Shown here: one piece after another, positions 16,398 through 24,844 of the stretch
Position numbering within the stretch: the first letter of the stretch is position 1
Layout: every line of letters starts with the position of its first letter
Source: Bacteroidales bacterium
GTDB taxonomy: Bacteria; Bacteroidota; Bacteroidia; Bacteroidales; P3
NCBI GenBank assembly: GCA_017449975.1
Contig: JAFSYK010000071.1
Coordinates: 1-64,000, forward strand
Reading direction: 5' to 3'
Length of the DNA stretch: 64,000 nt
Notes under the pieces: model-generated
Seen by the model: the letters and a program-made list of their open reading frames with translations, nothing else
Told to the model about the DNA's origin: nothing
Databases searched by the model: none
Translations under genes and position numbers: made by a program

Positions 16398-18395
16398 ATG
16401 AAAAAAAGTTTGCGCATACTCCTCATTGTTGTCGGCAGCCTGCTGCTGCTCCTTATTCTAACCACCCTGCTGGCTCCGCCCATCGCCAAGAGCTATATCA
16501 ACAACCATGGTGAGGAGTTGACGGGACGACGCATCCACATCGACGCGGTACGCCTCAACCTGTTCACCGGACATGTGGCCCTGCGCGACGCGGCCCTCTA
16601 CGAGGATGACGGCACCACGCCCTTCGTCTCGTTCGACACATTGGATGTGAGCGTGAAGATCCGCAAGCTGCTGGGCAGCGAGCTGTTTATCCGCCGACTC
16701 ACGCTGGCCGGCCTCAACGTGCGTGTCACCCAGCGCGACACCGTCTTCAACTTCAGCAGTCTTATCGCCCACTTTGCCAAAGACAAAGAGGAGCCCGACG
16801 AGGAGATGGAATCCTCCTGGGTACTCACCTTCCACAACGTCGTGCTGCACCACGGACAAATCCACTATGCCGACCTGGGACGTGGCAGTCGCTGGGATTT
16901 CAACGACTTCAATCTGCGTGTGCCCGACTTCTCCATGGGAGGCGAAGAGGCCACACATGCCGGCCTCAACCTGATGCTGGGCAAAGAGGGAAAGCTCTCG
17001 GCCACCATGCACTACGATGCCAAAAGCAACGACTTCAACTCCACCATCGACCTGCAACACTTCGACATCGAGCAAGTCAAGCCCTACCTCACCGACATCA
17101 TGCATGTCGGCACACTGAACGGCCATCTCGGCCTGCATGTCGACGTGCAGGGCAACCTGAGCCACATCACCGAGCTGCTGCTCAAAGGCTCCGTCAGCCT
17201 GGATGCGCTGCATTTCGGCGACAAACGTGAGGAGCTGGCCTCCTGCAACCATATCGGTATCGACATCAAGAGCATCGACCTTGGCAAAAATCGCTACCAT
17301 ATCGGCACCATCGCCATCGACGGACTCACCTCGCACTACGATGTGCGGACCGATGGCAACACTTTCAGTCAGCTGATGATTCCGGCACCGGCCAAGAAAG
17401 CCGACAGCACACAGACGGCCAACACGACCGACAACAACCGCAAGGCCAAGAAGGCCGCCGACTTCACGGTCGACCACTTCCTCCTCACCGATGCCGCCTT
17501 CACCTACGCCGACCACACACTGCCCGACGCCTTTGAGTTCCCGGTGCGTCACATCAAGATGGAGGCCGACAACCTGCGGCTCCACGGCGACAATGCCGCC
17601 AACATCACCGCCGACCTGCCCGAGGGCGGACGGGCTGTGATCCGTTGGAAAGGCAACATCAGCGACTGGAAAGAGCGTCAGGACCTGCTGTTCATCATCA
17701 GCAACCTCAAACTCACCCAGCTGAGCCCCTATCTCGTTGCCTACCTCGGACAGCCCTTCACCGAAGGCACCCTCTCGTTCCGCAGCCGTAACAGCATCAA
17801 CCACAGCATGCTCAACGGCAAGAACCAACTCGACATCTACAAGGTCAGCGTCGGCGACCGTCGCAAAGACGTCGAGCCGCAGATGAAGCTGCCGCTGAAG
17901 GCCGCCCTGTTCATACTCAAAGACAAGGACGACAAGATAGACCTGGAGGTCCCCGTCTCGGGCAACATCAACAGTCCTGAGTTCAGCTATATGAAGATGG
18001 TGTGGAAAACCCTGGGCAACCTGCTCGTCAAAGTGGCCACCTCGCCGTTGCGCGCCCTGGGAAATGCCATGGGTCTCAACAGCGAAGACCTCGAATTCCT
18101 CGCCATCTCACCCGACCAGTTCGACTTCACCTCCGAGCAATACTATCACATCGAGTCGCTGGCCAAAGTCATGCAGCGCGACAGCCTCATCCATGTCACC
18201 TTCGAGCAACAGCTCGACGCCAGCGAGGAGGAGGCCCTGCTGCAGCGTGCCGACCACCGCAACGAGCTGCTGCGCCACCACCTCAGCGAGCTGGGACTGC
18301 CCGCAACACGCTACGAGGTGACCACCGTGCTCAGCGACACCCTCGACCAACCGGGCTACAAGATTATATCCAAACTGGAAGAAGAGGATTTATAA
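16398..18395 (+). CDS. AsmA-like DUF748 protein
   Basis: The 665-residue protein has an N-terminal membrane anchor (residues 5-27) and a long periplasmic part with repeated beta-rich segments typical of DUF748/AsmA-type proteins. A low-complexity Lys/Thr/Asn linker lies near residues 330-355 (APAKKADSTQ). The DUF748 hallmark LTQLSPYLVAYLGQPFTEG is around 435-455, and a C-terminal OmpA-like/lipid-bridge tail runs to GYKIISKLEEEDL. AsmA-family proteins are bridge-like lipid carriers between the inner and outer membranes; which lipid this one moves is unknown. A long TCTAGA repeat array follows the stop codon. Confidence 0.8.
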   Translation: MKKSLRILLIVVGSLLLLLILTTLLAPPIAKSYINNHGEELTGRRIHIDAVRLNLFTGHVALRDAALYEDDGTTPFVSFDTLDVSVKIRKLLGSELFIRRLTLAGLNVRVTQRDTVFNFSSLIAHFAKDKEEPDEEMESSWVLTFHNVVLHHGQIHYADLGRGSRWDFNDFNLRVPDFSMGGEEATHAGLNLMLGKEGKLSATMHYDAKSNDFNSTIDLQHFDIEQVKPYLTDIMHVGTLNGHLGLHVDVQGNLSHITELLLKGSVSLDALHFGDKREELASCNHIGIDIKSIDLGKNRYHIGTIAIDGLTSHYDVRTDGNTFSQLMIPAPAKKADSTQTANTTDNNRKAKKAADFTVDHFLLTDAAFTYADHTLPDAFEFPVRHIKMEADNLRLHGDNAANITADLPEGGRAVIRWKGNISDWKERQDLLFIISNLKLTQLSPYLVAYLGQPFTEGTLSFRSRNSINHSMLNGKNQLDIYKVSVGDRRKDVEPQMKLPLKAALFILKDKDDKIDLEVPVSGNINSPEFSYMKMVWKTLGNLLVKVATSPLRALGNAMGLNSEDLEFLAISPDQFDFTSEQYYHIESLAKVMQRDSLIHVTFEQQLDASEEEALLQRADHRNELLRHHLSELGLPATRYEVTTVLSDTLDQPGYKIISKLEEEDL

Positions 18396-18407
18396 AAAGG
18401 AATAAGA

Positions 18408-18500
18408 AATCTAGAGAATCTAGAAGTTCTAGAGAATCTAGAGAATATAGAAGTTCTAGAAAATCTAGATAATCTAGAAAATCTAGAAAATCTAGAAAAA
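18408..18500. repeat. 9-bp TCTAGA-core tandem array, about ten units
   Basis: Units of the form rATCTAGAr, with variants GTTCTAGAA and AATATAGAA, follow one another with a strict 9-bp period. They fill most of the spacer between the AsmA-like gene and the TerB-DnaJ gene. Confidence 0.95.
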
Positions 18501-18519
18501 AAACTAAAAAAGAAAAACA

Positions 18520-19305
18520 ATGAGCTACAGACGCTGGCTATTTGCTCTTCTGGGATGGGGTGCCGCTGGTCCTATCGGTGCGCTGCTGGGTTTCACCCTT
18601 GGCAAACGCCTCGACCAACGCAACGCCTACAACCAGATAGGCGGAGGTTTCGACAGCACCCCACATCATGGTCCCTATCGCAACACCGGTAGTGTGGACG
18701 ACCTGAATGTGGCCCTGCTTGTACTCATTGCCGCCGTCATGAAAGGCGACGGCGTGGTTCGCCGTTCCGAACTGGAGTATATCAAACTCTTTCTGTCACG
18801 CAATTACACCGAGGAGCAAGCCAAAGAGCTGCTCACCATGTTGCGCGACCTCAACCAACGCGAGAACATTGACGTCAACGCTGTGTGTCAGCAGATTAAA
18901 GTCAACACGAGCTACGCCACCCGCTACCAGATGTTTGACTTCCTCTATTCGCTGTCCGCTGCTGATGGCGACGTGTCGCAAGGTGAAGTCGTCGTGCTCA
19001 ACACCATCCGCTACGGACTAGGCATCACTGCCGCCGACGCAGGCTCCATCTCCCAGCGGCACACCTCTTCCTATCGCTCCGACAGGAGGTCGTACAACAA
19101 CCTCGACGCCGACTATCGCACGCTGGGCATCGAGTCCACCGCCACCGACGAAGAGGTAAAACGCGCCTACCGTCGCATGGCCATGAAATACCATCCCGAC
19201 AAGGTGGCCAACCTCGGCGAAGAGGTGCGTAAAAACGCTGAGACACAGTTCCGCATCATCAACGAAGCCTACGAACGCATCCGCACAAAACGGGGCATGA
19301 AATAG
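18520..19305 (+). CDS. membrane-anchored TerB-DnaJ co-chaperone (DjlA-like)
   Basis: The 261 residues follow the DjlA layout: an N-terminal Gly-rich membrane segment (6-30), a TerB-like helical domain (about 65-175, with AAVMKGDGVVRRSELEYI and LSAADGDVSQGE, two acidic loops), then a C-terminal J domain (about 197-258) with the HPD motif in KYHPDKV near residue 224. J domains stimulate the ATPase of DnaK, so this probably recruits DnaK to the inner membrane. It lies between the AsmA-like gene and the trigger factor gene. Trigger factor has its own promoter. Confidence 0.88.
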   Translation: MSYRRWLFALLGWGAAGPIGALLGFTLGKRLDQRNAYNQIGGGFDSTPHHGPYRNTGSVDDLNVALLVLIAAVMKGDGVVRRSELEYIKLFLSRNYTEEQAKELLTMLRDLNQRENIDVNAVCQQIKVNTSYATRYQMFDFLYSLSAADGDVSQGEVVVLNTIRYGLGITAADAGSISQRHTSSYRSDRRSYNNLDADYRTLGIESTATDEEVKRAYRRMAMKYHPDKVANLGEEVRKNAETQFRIINEAYERIRTKRGMK

Positions 19306-19321
19306 TATCGACAATTTTTCG

Positions 19322-19329
19322 TATCTTTG
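19322..19329 (+). promoter_or_regulatory. -7 box TATCTTTG for trigger factor
   Basis: A perfect TAnnTTTG box lies 96 bases before the tig ATG, leaving a long leader that contains a GTTTAAn heptamer repeat at 19341-19370. Confidence 0.65.
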
Positions 19330-19340
19330 CATTTTTGTAA

Positions 19341-19370
19341 ACCGTTTAACGTTTAAGGTTTAACGTTTAA
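19341..19370. repeat. 7-bp GTTTAAn repeat in the tig leader
   Basis: Four copies (GTTTAAC, GTTTAAG, GTTTAAC, GTTTAAT) lie between the -7 box and the start codon, so they would be transcribed. Confidence 0.8.
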
Positions 19371-19425
19371 TGGCTTAACTACAGATAAAACAATCAATAA
19401 CAAATAATTAACATATACAATTACA

Positions 19426-20787
19426 ATGAACATCACAAGTGAGAAACTGAGCAATCTTGAACTCCGCATCAAACTGGAGATTGGTGAGAACGACTACAAA
19501 GAGCGCGTTGACCGACAACTGAAAGAATACCAGCATAAAGCCACCGTTCCCGGCTTCCGCAAAGGCATGGCCCCCATGGGTCTGATTCAGCGTATGTACA
19601 AATCGGCCATCGTGGCCGACGAGGTGCAGAACCTGTTGGGTGAGAACCTGTACAAATACCTCGACGACGAGAAATTGGAGATCCTCGGCAGTCCGCTGTC
19701 CAACGACGAGATGACCGCCACTCCCGACTTTGCCAAGGAGACCTCTTTCACCTTCTACTTCGACGCCGCGCTGGCTCCCGAGGTCAACATCGACTGGAGC
19801 AAGATCGACGTCAAGTTGACGCAGGTCAAGGTGGGTGCCAAAGACATCGACAAGCAGATTGACTACATCACCCGTCAGTATGGCAAGTTCGAGACCCCTG
19901 AGACCATCGGTGAGGGCGACTATGTCTACGGCAAGGTTGTGGAGCTGGACAAGGCCGGCAACGAGAAAGAGGGTGGCGTGCAGTCCTTCGTCAGCTTCGA
20001 GCTGGCCAACGTCAAAGACGAAGAGATTCGCAACAGCATCATCGGCAAGAAAGCCGAAGAGGCTGTGGTCTTCAATATGGGCAAAGCCTTCAGTGCAGCC
20101 GAAATCGAGCGCACGCTGCGCATCGAGACCGCTGCCGCCAAGAAATTCAAGAGCGATGTGCGCCTGACCATCAGCGGCTGTTCGCGCATCACCCCCCACG
20201 CCATCGACGCCGAGCTCTTCGAGCGCGTGTTCCCTGGCGAGGCCATCAAAGACGAAGCCGCCTTCCGCAAAGCCATCGGCAAGCAGATTGAGCGTGCCAA
20301 CAACGAGCAGAGCGAAATCCTCTACGTCAACCAGGTGCGCAAGGCCCTGCTTGACCAGTTCAACGCCGAGGTGCCCGAGGCTTTCCTCAAACGTTGGATC
20401 CTCTCGCGCAGCAAAGACGAGAAACTCACCGCCGAGCAGCTCGATGCCGAATGGGCTGAGAAATATCTGCCCGGCATCAAGTGGGAGCTCATCGACGGTG
20501 CCCTCAACAAGATTGAGCCCATCAACCCCACCCACGCCGAGGTGGTGGCCCGCATCAAGGAGTTGCTTGGCCGCAACGACTCCCGCCAGGATGGCGAGGA
20601 CGATGCCGCCTACGACAAACGCCTGACGGAGGCCGCCGAGAGCATCGCCCGCGACGAGAACAACAGTCGCCAGCTGGTCGACCAGCTCTACGTCAGCAAG
20701 ACCTTCGCCATGCTCAAGAAGCAGCTCAAGCCCGAGGTGGAGAAAGTCACCGCCAAAGAGTTTGAGACCCGCGCCAAGGGCGAATAA
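19426..20787 (+). CDS. tig: trigger factor
   Basis: Trigger factor is the ribosome-bound chaperone that meets nascent chains. The 453 residues contain the N-terminal ribosome-binding domain with a signature variant VPGFRKGMAP (about 42-52). A divergent FKBP-like peptidyl-prolyl isomerase region follows (about 150-245), then a helical C-terminal arm domain from about 255. The FKBP part is weakly conserved, as is common in Bacteroidota. The gene is followed after 26 bases by a secreted flavodoxin gene. Confidence 0.95.
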   Translation: MNITSEKLSNLELRIKLEIGENDYKERVDRQLKEYQHKATVPGFRKGMAPMGLIQRMYKSAIVADEVQNLLGENLYKYLDDEKLEILGSPLSNDEMTATPDFAKETSFTFYFDAALAPEVNIDWSKIDVKLTQVKVGAKDIDKQIDYITRQYGKFETPETIGEGDYVYGKVVELDKAGNEKEGGVQSFVSFELANVKDEEIRNSIIGKKAEEAVVFNMGKAFSAAEIERTLRIETAAAKKFKSDVRLTISGCSRITPHAIDAELFERVFPGEAIKDEAAFRKAIGKQIERANNEQSEILYVNQVRKALLDQFNAEVPEAFLKRWILSRSKDEKLTAEQLDAEWAEKYLPGIKWELIDGALNKIEPINPTHAEVVARIKELLGRNDSRQDGEDDAAYDKRLTEAAESIARDENNSRQLVDQLYVSKTFAMLKKQLKPEVEKVTAKEFETRAKGE

Positions 20788-20813
20788 ACGTACACCACAA
20801 TAACCAAATAAAT

Positions 20814-21377
20814 ATGAAAAAACTGCTTTTAACCCTCGTCACCATGTCCATGTTGTTCAGTGCCTCTGCACAGAGCGGTAAAACCTCCAACTATCCGAAA
20901 GGAAAGCGGGTACTGGTAGCCTATTTCTCCGCCTCGGGCATCACCGCCGAAGCGGCACAGAAACTGGCGGCTGTCACCAATGGCGACCTCTACACCATCA
21001 CGCCGGCCACCCCCTACACGGATGCCGACCTCAACTGGCACAACCGACAGTCGCGCTCCTCGGTGGAGATGAACGATATCAACGCACGTCCGCAGCTGGC
21101 CGACCAAAAGGCCCATATCGAGGACTACGACGTCATCTACATCGGCTTCCCCATCTGGTGGTACACGGCACCGCGCATCATCAACAGCTTCATCGAGGCC
21201 TACAACTTCACCGGCAAGATGATTGTCCCCTTCGCCACCTCGGGTGGCAGCACCATCGAGCAGTCGGTCAAAGACCTCAAGAAGGCCTATCCCGACTACA
21301 AATGGACGCCGGGACTGCTGCTCAACGGTGCCACAGAGGCATCCATCCGTCAGACACTTGACCAACGTATCTGGTAA
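20814..21377 (+). CDS. exported flavodoxin
   Basis: The 187-residue protein has a Sec signal peptide (MKKLLLTLVTMSMLF, cleavage near SASAQS) and one flavodoxin fold. The FMN phosphate loop is VAYFSASGITAEAAQ (about 37-51). GFPIWWYTAPRI (about 106-117) and PFATSGGSTI (about 136-145) form the isoalloxazine-binding loops. Secreted flavodoxins of this family are common in gut Bacteroidota; their redox partner in the periplasm is unknown. The next gene begins 14 bases after its stop. Confidence 0.92.
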   Translation: MKKLLLTLVTMSMLFSASAQSGKTSNYPKGKRVLVAYFSASGITAEAAQKLAAVTNGDLYTITPATPYTDADLNWHNRQSRSSVEMNDINARPQLADQKAHIEDYDVIYIGFPIWWYTAPRIINSFIEAYNFTGKMIVPFATSGGSTIEQSVKDLKKAYPDYKWTPGLLLNGATEASIRQTLDQRIW

Positions 21378-21391
21378 CACATCAGACCGCT

Positions 21392-21991
21392 ATGCGAGCC
21401 AACGACCTCTATGAACTGTTCAGCCGTCAGGTGGCTGACTACCATATCGCCGACGACATCGATGCGCCGACGCACAACCCCTACCCTGCCGACAGCTACG
21501 AGCATCTGCTCTGGGTGAAGAGCCACATCGACACCGTGCAGTGGCACCTCGAGGATTTGGTGCGTCCCGACGATGTAGACCCCGTCAAAGCATTGCAGCT
21601 CAAACGACGCATCGACCGCTCCAACCAGCAACGCACCGACATGGTGGAACGCATCGACGACCACTATCTGGCGTTGTATGCCAACGTGAAACCGCAGCCC
21701 GGCGCGCGTCTCAACACCGAGACGCCTGCCTGGGCCATCGACCGACTCTCCATCCTGGCGCTGAAAATCTATCATTTCAGCATCGAGGCCCAGCGTGGCG
21801 ACGCCGAACACCGCGCCCGCTGCCAAGCCAAGCTCGACACCCTGCTGACGCAACGCGAAGACCTCACCACCGCCATCGACCAACTCTTCGACGAGCTGGC
21901 CGCCGGCACCCGTATCATGAAGGTCTACCGTCAGATGAAGATGTACAACGACCCGTCGCTGAACCCGATGCTCTACAAGCAGTCGAAATAG
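21392..21991 (+). CDS. DUF4254 protein
   Basis: The 199 residues are mostly helical and match DUF4254, with the early ANDLYELFSRQVADYH segment, PTHNPYPADSYEHLLW, a central ETPAWAIDRLSILALKIYH block and the ending RIMKVYRQMKMYNDPSLNP. Function is unknown. In Bacteroidota this family is usually found directly before a family 9 glycosyltransferase, as here, where 22 bases separate the stop from the next ATG. A role in LPS core assembly is inferred from that linkage. Confidence 0.85.
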   Translation: MRANDLYELFSRQVADYHIADDIDAPTHNPYPADSYEHLLWVKSHIDTVQWHLEDLVRPDDVDPVKALQLKRRIDRSNQQRTDMVERIDDHYLALYANVKPQPGARLNTETPAWAIDRLSILALKIYHFSIEAQRGDAEHRARCQAKLDTLLTQREDLTTAIDQLFDELAAGTRIMKVYRQMKMYNDPSLNPMLYKQSK

Positions 21992-22013
21992 CGACCGCCA
22001 CCGTTCCGCAGCC

Positions 22014-22982
22014 ATGCGCCTGTTAGTGATACGCCTCTCGGCATTGGGCGACGTAGCCATCCTCGCCCCCGTCCTGCGGGCACGTGCCGCTGCCAACCCC
22101 GATGTCACCTTTCTGTTGGCGGCACCGCCGCTGCTGCAGCCTCTCTTTTCCGGTATCGACAATGTGGAGTTCATCCCCACGAAAAAGGCGTCGCCCGCCG
22201 AACTGGCCCGCCAGTGGCTGGAGCTGAAGCCCGACGCCGTTGCCGACCTCCACGGCATACGCCGTGTGCGCCATGCCCTGCGCCGACTGCGCTGGAAAGG
22301 CATCGCCATACACCATGTGCGCAAACACCGCCTGCTGCGTTGGCGTCTTATCCGTCGCTGCTGCAAACGTATGGATCCGCTGCCTACCGCCTGGCAACGC
22401 TACGACCGTGTCTTTGCTGCCTGCGGCCTCCATGCCGCAGACACCCTAAACGACGAAGCACGGCTGCTGCTGCGTCCCGCCTACCCTGCCGACGGCAACC
22501 GTCACATCGGCATCGCCCCCGGCGCACAGCACCCGGGCAAGATATGGCCCGCCGAGCAGATGGAAGAACTGGTACGCCGTCTCAGCGCCGACCCCAACAA
22601 CCATCTCACCCTCTTTGGCGGCAAAGAGGATCGTGACCTGCTCGAACGCTGGGCTGCCACCTACCCCAACACGGAGTCGCTGGCCTGCAAAGTCAGCTTC
22701 GCCGACGAGCTGCAGGCAATGGCTCGTCTCGACGTGATGGTCACCATGGACTCCGCCAACCTGCACTTCGCCTCGGCGCTGGGCATCCCCGCCATCAGCA
22801 TCTGGGGTGCCACCCACCCCGCCGCCGGATTCTATGGCTGGCGCCAGCATCCCGACAACGCCGTACAGCTGCCGCTGCCCTGCAGACCCTGCTCCGCCTA
22901 CGGACAGAAGAAATGTCGCTACGGCGACTACCGCTGCCTGAAAGGGATAACCGCAGAAATGGTGTTGGACAAACTGGGATAA
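22014..22982 (+). CDS. glycosyltransferase family 9 (heptosyltransferase-like)
   Basis: The 322-residue GT-B enzyme resembles ADP-heptose:LPS heptosyltransferases. It starts with the family hallmark RLLVIRLSALGDVAILAPV (about 2-20). A Cys/His-rich C-terminal end (PCRPCSAYGQKKCRYGDYRC) and the nucleotide-sugar segment FGGKEDRDL and TMDSANLHFASALGIPAISIWGATHP are visible. It probably adds heptose or a related sugar to lipid A-core on the cytoplasmic face. It forms a pair with the DUF4254 gene and ends close to a 13-unit TCTAGA array. Confidence 0.9.
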   Translation: MRLLVIRLSALGDVAILAPVLRARAAANPDVTFLLAAPPLLQPLFSGIDNVEFIPTKKASPAELARQWLELKPDAVADLHGIRRVRHALRRLRWKGIAIHHVRKHRLLRWRLIRRCCKRMDPLPTAWQRYDRVFAACGLHAADTLNDEARLLLRPAYPADGNRHIGIAPGAQHPGKIWPAEQMEELVRRLSADPNNHLTLFGGKEDRDLLERWAATYPNTESLACKVSFADELQAMARLDVMVTMDSANLHFASALGIPAISIWGATHPAAGFYGWRQHPDNAVQLPLPCRPCSAYGQKKCRYGDYRCLKGITAEMVLDKLG

Positions 22983-23001
22983 GATAGGAAGATTTAGGAA
23001 A

Positions 23002-23118
23002 TTCTAGAAGCTCTAGAGAATCTAGAAGTTCTAGAAAATCTAGATAATCTAGAAAATCTAGATAATCTAGAAAATCTAGATAATCTAGAAAATCTAGGCA
23101 ATCTAGAAAACCTAGACT
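23002..23118. repeat. 9-bp TCTAGA-core tandem array, 13 units
   Basis: Thirteen 9-bp units, mainly AATCTAGAA alternating with AATCTAGAT, fill the spacer between the convergent GT9 and histidine kinase genes. The last unit supplies the TAG stop codon of the kinase gene (on the minus strand). Confidence 0.95.
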
Positions 23119-24635
23119 GGCAACGTGACTGTGAAGGTCGAGCCTTGTCCGGGCTGGCTCTCCACTCGGATGGTGCCGTGATGCAAAGCCACCACCTGCG
23201 ACACGTAGTTAAGGCCGATGCCAAAGCCCTTCACGTTGTGCACATTGCCGGTCGACACACGATAGAACTTCTCGAAGATATGCTTCTGGTCCTCGGGGGC
23301 GATGCCGATGCCGTTGTCAGTCACCGAAATAGAGAGCTGATGGCCCTCGCGCCGTGTGGCGACGACCACATGCGGCGTCCCCTGCGAATACTTCATCGCA
23401 TTGTCGACCAAATTGTAAATCATATTGGTCAGATGCAGCTTGTCGCCCTCCACCACTGCGTTGTCGTCGCAGAGCTGCACATCCAAGGTGCCGCCACGCG
23501 ACTCAATCTGCAGGCTGAAGCTGGCCGCCACCTCGTGGATGAGGTCGTGGACATCGAGGCTGACAGGGTGGATGGAATAGTTCTTGCTCGACATCTTGCT
23601 GTTTTGCAGAATCGTCTCGATAAGCACCTGCATGCGGTGGGTCTCGTCGCGCACCACAGCCAGGAAGCGACGCCGGGTGTCGTTGTCGAGCTGTACCGAC
23701 TCGTCGCGCAACATCTCATTGGTAAGGCTGATGGTGGCCAACGGAGTCTTCAGCTCATGCGTCATGTTGTTGATGAAGGAGGTCTTCATCTCGTCCAACG
23801 TATTCAGCTTAAATATAATACGGATACAGATCCAGAATAGTGCCATCAGAATGGCGATAAGCAACAGACTGGTCACCAAGTCAAAATGTTGGTTCGTCAG
23901 CATCCAGAGGTCCGACGAATGGAACGCCAGCACCAGGTAGTAGTCGTCGATGGTAGGCAGTCCACCAAGGTGCAGATTGTAGCGGTAGGCCGAATTCAGC
24001 AGCGCATCCTTCATCGACGTGGCACTGCAATAGAGCAGCTCATCACTCGAAGCACGCAGCACGCCCAGCTCGGGCGACACCTCCACACCATTTATAATCA
24101 ACTCCTCACGGACAATCGAGTCAAGCAGCTCATAGTTGAAATCCGACGAGAAAACCTCGTCGTTCGACCGCAAGCCCTGATCCATCAGTGCCAACGTCTT
24201 GGCATTGGTCACCTGCAGACGGCGACGAGCGTTGAGCAGCGTATTGTACTGCTTCAGCACCGTGCTGTCCGCTCGCGACAGACGCACGTGACGACGGATA
24301 AAAGCGCTATCCTGCAACACAGTACCAAACTTCACCTCATGCTCGTTGTAGAAGAGCTCCTCGTGACGGCTGACCAGCTCAATCATACGCTCGTTCAACT
24401 CCTCATAGCGGCGGTAGACACGGAAGGTATTGTGCTTGGACGACGACACATAGTCGTCGAGCTTCATCTGATCGAACTGTGCCACCACATTGTCCATCGC
24501 ATTCGTCACGCTGACGTTGAACAGGTTACGGCTCACCTTCACCGAGCGATGCGTCTGCACAATCTGCACCACCACCAGTCCGATGGAGGTCAGCACCATG
24601 GACACAACCAAAATAATAAAGTAGAGGCGTTTCAT
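23112..24635 (-). CDS. sensor histidine kinase, orphan
   Basis: The 507 residues have an N-terminal membrane helix (5-28), a periplasmic sensor domain (about 30-250) with no recognised family, a second helix (about 252-276) and a cytoplasmic kinase. The H-box is MTHELKTPLATIS with the phosphorylated His near 293. The N-box is NLVDNAMKYS, G1 is VTDNGIGIAPED, F-box EKFYRV and G2 GFGIGLNYV. No HAMP domain is obvious. No response regulator lies next to it, so its partner is elsewhere or outside the window. The final codons TTG-CCA-GTC-TAG run into the adjacent TCTAGA array. A TACCTTTG promoter lies 162 bases upstream. Confidence 0.92.
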   Translation of the reverse strand: MKRLYFIILVVSMVLTSIGLVVVQIVQTHRSVKVSRNLFNVSVTNAMDNVVAQFDQMKLDDYVSSSKHNTFRVYRRYEELNERMIELVSRHEELFYNEHEVKFGTVLQDSAFIRRHVRLSRADSTVLKQYNTLLNARRRLQVTNAKTLALMDQGLRSNDEVFSSDFNYELLDSIVREELIINGVEVSPELGVLRASSDELLYCSATSMKDALLNSAYRYNLHLGGLPTIDDYYLVLAFHSSDLWMLTNQHFDLVTSLLLIAILMALFWICIRIIFKLNTLDEMKTSFINNMTHELKTPLATISLTNEMLRDESVQLDNDTRRRFLAVVRDETHRMQVLIETILQNSKMSSKNYSIHPVSLDVHDLIHEVAASFSLQIESRGGTLDVQLCDDNAVVEGDKLHLTNMIYNLVDNAMKYSQGTPHVVVATRREGHQLSISVTDNGIGIAPEDQKHIFEKFYRVSTGNVHNVKGFGIGLNYVSQVVALHHGTIRVESQPGQGSTFTVTLPV

Positions 24636-24644
24636 GAAGGGTTA

Positions 24645-24780
24645 TTGATAATGGTTATTGGTTATGGGTTATTGGTTATTGAAAAAAGCTATGGGTTATT
24701 GAAATTTCGGAATAACGTTATTTCGGTATTTCGTTATAACGAAAACTACTAATCACTATTCACTAATCACCATTCACTAT
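24645..24780. repeat. 7-bp GGTTATT and ACTATTC repeats upstream of the kinase gene
   Basis: Copies of GGTTATT/GGTTATG (about 24650-24685), a GAAATTTCGG...CGTTATAACG inverted segment and four ACTATTC-type units (about 24750-24780) lie between the kinase start and its promoter, so they would be in its leader. Confidence 0.75.
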
Positions 24781-24796
24781 TCACAAAGTGATATTG

Positions 24797-24804
24797 CAAA
24801 GGTA
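24797..24804 (-). promoter_or_regulatory. -7 box TACCTTTG for the histidine kinase
   Basis: The reverse complement of CAAAGGTA is part of a 10-bp perfect inverted repeat with the plus-strand box at 24818. Confidence 0.6.
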
Positions 24805-24817
24805 AGCAAAAAATAAG

Positions 24818-24825
24818 TACCTTTG
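24818..24825 (+). promoter_or_regulatory. -7 box TACCTTTG for the radical SAM gene
   Basis: A perfect TAnnTTTG box, 19 bases before the ATG. A TTG at 24794-24796 is 21 bases upstream and may act as the -33 element. Confidence 0.65.
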
Positions 24826-24844
24826 CATACCAAATTTCAACGAT

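Noticed and set aside
23002-23118. CRISPR-like array
   Set aside because: The repeated units are 9 bp with no unique spacers between them, and no cas genes are nearby.
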